NCBI RefSeq assembly: GCF_001261715.1
Contig: NZ_CVRU01000020.1
Location: forward strand, 45,972-109,971
Direction: 5' to 3'
DNA length: 64,000 nt
Source of the DNA: Dysgonomonas sp. HGC4
Lineage (GTDB): Bacteria > Bacteroidota > Bacteroidia > Bacteroidales > Dysgonomonadaceae
The translations under genes and the position numbers were made by a program. This document shows positions 62,581-64,000 of the stretch, piece after piece (position 1 is the first letter of the stretch; every line of letters begins with the position of its first letter). The notes below the pieces were generated by a model. That model was not told where the DNA came from. It did not search any database and worked only from the letters and a program-made list of their open reading frames with translations.

Positions 62581-63945
62581 ATGGATAACCAGAAAACAAT
62601 AATAGGTATGTATCTTATTCAGAATGCTACAATCATAAATGAAGGCAAATCGACTAAAGGATCTGTCCTGATAGAAGGAGAGATTATTAAAGCTGTTTAT
62701 ACAAACAACGAGACTCCTTCTGAAATTCTAAACAGAGCAACAATTATTAACGCCGAAGGTTTATGGTTAACACCGGGCGTAATAGATGATCAGGTTCACT
62801 TTAGAGATCCCGGACTAACACACAAAGGAGATTTAGCTTCCGAAAGTAAAGCGGCTATTGCGGGAGGAGTAACCTCTTTTATGGAGATGCCCAATACTAA
62901 ACCACAAACAACCTCAATAGAAGCCTTAGACGCTAAGTTTGAAGTAGCTTCACAAAAATCATATGCCAACTATTCTTTTTATCTAGGAGCTACTAATGAT
63001 AATCTAGCTGAACTTCGCAAAATTGACAAGAAGAATACGTGCGGAGTGAAAATATTCATGGGATCATCTACCGGAAATATGCTTGTAGATAAACGCAAAG
63101 CATTGGAAGGAATCTTTGCCGAAATAGATATGATTATCACAACTCACTGCGAAGAAGAAGAAATTATACAAAAAAACATTGCTTACTATAAAAACTTATT
63201 AGGTGATGATATTCCTGTGAAATACCATCCTCTGATAAGAAGCGCAGAAGCTTGTTACCAATCATCAGCCAAGGCAGTAGAACTTGCTGACAAATATGGA
63301 GCAAGACTTCACATACTTCACCTTTCAACAGAAAGAGAAATTAGTCTCTTTGATATTAAACCTCTTGCTGAGAAAAAAATTACAGGCGAAGTTTGTGTAC
63401 ATCACCTTTGGTTTTCAGACGAAGATTATGAGAAATACGGAAATCGTATCAAATGGAATCCTGCTGTAAAGACAAAACAAGACAGAGATGCTCTTCTTCA
63501 AGGGTTACTTAAAGGTAAACTAGATGTGGTAGCAACAGATCACGCCCCTCACCTATTGGAAGAAAAAGTCGGAGGATGCTTACAAGCAGCTTCAGGAGGT
63601 CCATTAGTGCAACATTCTTTACAGATGATGCTTGAGTTATCTAAACAAGGTAAAATATCGAAAGAGGAAGTCGTTGACAAAATGTGCCATGCACCTGCCA
63701 CTCTTTTCAGAGTAAATAAGCGAGGATATATTCGTGAAGGGTATTTTGCCGATCTTGTTTTAGTGAATCCAAACAAAGATTACACAATTACTCAAGATAA
63801 TATTTTATACAAATGTAAATGGTCTCCACTTGAAAATGAAACCGTATCAACCTCTATTGAAAAGACATTCCTAAACGGACAAATAGCTTTTGAAAACGGA
63901 CAAGTTAATGAAGTAAGAGGTCAGGCTCTAACTTTCAACAACTAA
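62581..63945 (+). CDS. pyrC: Dihydroorotase
   Basis: 454 residues, a long-type amidohydrolase that cyclises carbamoyl-aspartate in pyrimidine synthesis. DDQVHFRDPGLTHKGDLASE (about 60-79) holds the metal-binding HxR motif, followed by GGVTSFMEMPNTKPQ, TTHCEEEE, LHILHLSTERE and VATDHAPHLLEEK. The start could instead be Met10 (MYLIQNATIINEG, 62608), which matches the usual family N-terminus. In that case the palindrome at 62566 is further from the start. An inverted repeat follows the gene. Confidence 0.93.
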   Translation: MDNQKTIIGMYLIQNATIINEGKSTKGSVLIEGEIIKAVYTNNETPSEILNRATIINAEGLWLTPGVIDDQVHFRDPGLTHKGDLASESKAAIAGGVTSFMEMPNTKPQTTSIEALDAKFEVASQKSYANYSFYLGATNDNLAELRKIDKKNTCGVKIFMGSSTGNMLVDKRKALEGIFAEIDMIITTHCEEEEIIQKNIAYYKNLLGDDIPVKYHPLIRSAEACYQSSAKAVELADKYGARLHILHLSTEREISLFDIKPLAEKKITGEVCVHHLWFSDEDYEKYGNRIKWNPAVKTKQDRDALLQGLLKGKLDVVATDHAPHLLEEKVGGCLQAASGGPLVQHSLQMMLELSKQGKISKEEVVDKMCHAPATLFRVNKRGYIREGYFADLVLVNPNKDYTITQDNILYKCKWSPLENETVSTSIEKTFLNGQIAFENGQVNEVRGQALTFNN

Positions 63946-63955
63946 GACATCAATA

Positions 63956-64000
63956 ATATCTATGACCTTAAACTTTCATGAAGTTTAAGGTCATAGATAT
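63956..64000 (+). terminator. Long inverted repeat after pyrC
   Basis: A perfect 20-bp stem (63956-63975 with 63981-64000) with loop TCATG, beginning ten bases after the pyrC stop and reaching the window edge. Probably a terminator; the T tract, if any, lies outside the window. The stem may extend further. Confidence 0.75.

Overview
This 64 kb window is AT-rich chromosomal DNA from a member of the order Bacteroidales. The evidence is repeated use of the Bacteroidetes promoter (TTG or TTTG, 18-22 bases, then TAnnTTTG), frdCAB-type fumarate reductase, a menF-D-B-C-E menaquinone cluster, a TonB receptor with a partner lipoprotein, and acyl-ACP thioesterase inside an ilv operon. Gene content would suit Dysgonomonas or a close relative; that genus is a guess from gene content. 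No phage, insertion sequence, CRISPR array or integrase is visible, so this is mostly core genome.

Layout. 1-7.4 kb: end of lptB, ruvX, def, two tandem Wza-like export lipoproteins, a Wzc-like chain-length kinase and a TPR protein. 7.6-11.1 kb: thrS-infC-rpmI-rplT. 11.1-12.1 kb: a membrane acyltransferase. 12.6-16.0 kb: frdCAB. 16.2-17.4 kb: a Crp/Fnr regulator and a small outer-membrane protein. 17.5-25.4 kb: the branched-chain amino acid operon ilvD-(oxidoreductase)-ilvB-(methyltransferase)-ilvN-(thioesterase)-ilvC, preceded by what reads as a complete leader-peptide attenuator. 25.5 kb: a CAU-anticodon tRNA. 26.8-32.8 kb: the men cluster, with palindromic repeats in two of its gaps. 33.7-38.2 kb: TonB receptor and beta-helix lipoprotein. 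38.6-42.1 kb: nadA-nadB-nadC. 42.3-47.2 kb: a BadF-type kinase, a decayed uvrA 3' fragment, a hypothetical gene, intact uvrA and a GlsB-type membrane protein. 47.3-53.5 kb (minus): asnA, a lipoprotein, an exported protein resembling the toxin-23 family, an AddA/RecB-like helicase-nuclease and a SUI1 factor. 53.8-61.9 kb: two acyltransferase-fold proteins, a metallo-hydrolase, a flavin oxidoreductase, an alpha/beta hydrolase with a YiaA-type protein, an EamA transporter and an ABC-F ATPase. 62.6-63.9 kb: dihydroorotase.

The strongest find is upstream of ilvD. A Bacteroidetes promoter drives a 20-codon leader in which 10 residues are Ile, Leu or Val. It is followed by three mutually exclusive pairings (protector, antiterminator, terminator), with the leader stop codon placed exactly on the antiterminator strand. 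This matches the textbook enterobacterial ilv/leu attenuation design. Other items worth attention are the uvrA remnant next to intact uvrA, a recurring AGGTC-N3-GACCT palindrome close to gene ends and starts, two promoters placed so close to start codons that the mRNAs should be leaderless, and structured leaders upstream of pyrC and the ABC-F gene.
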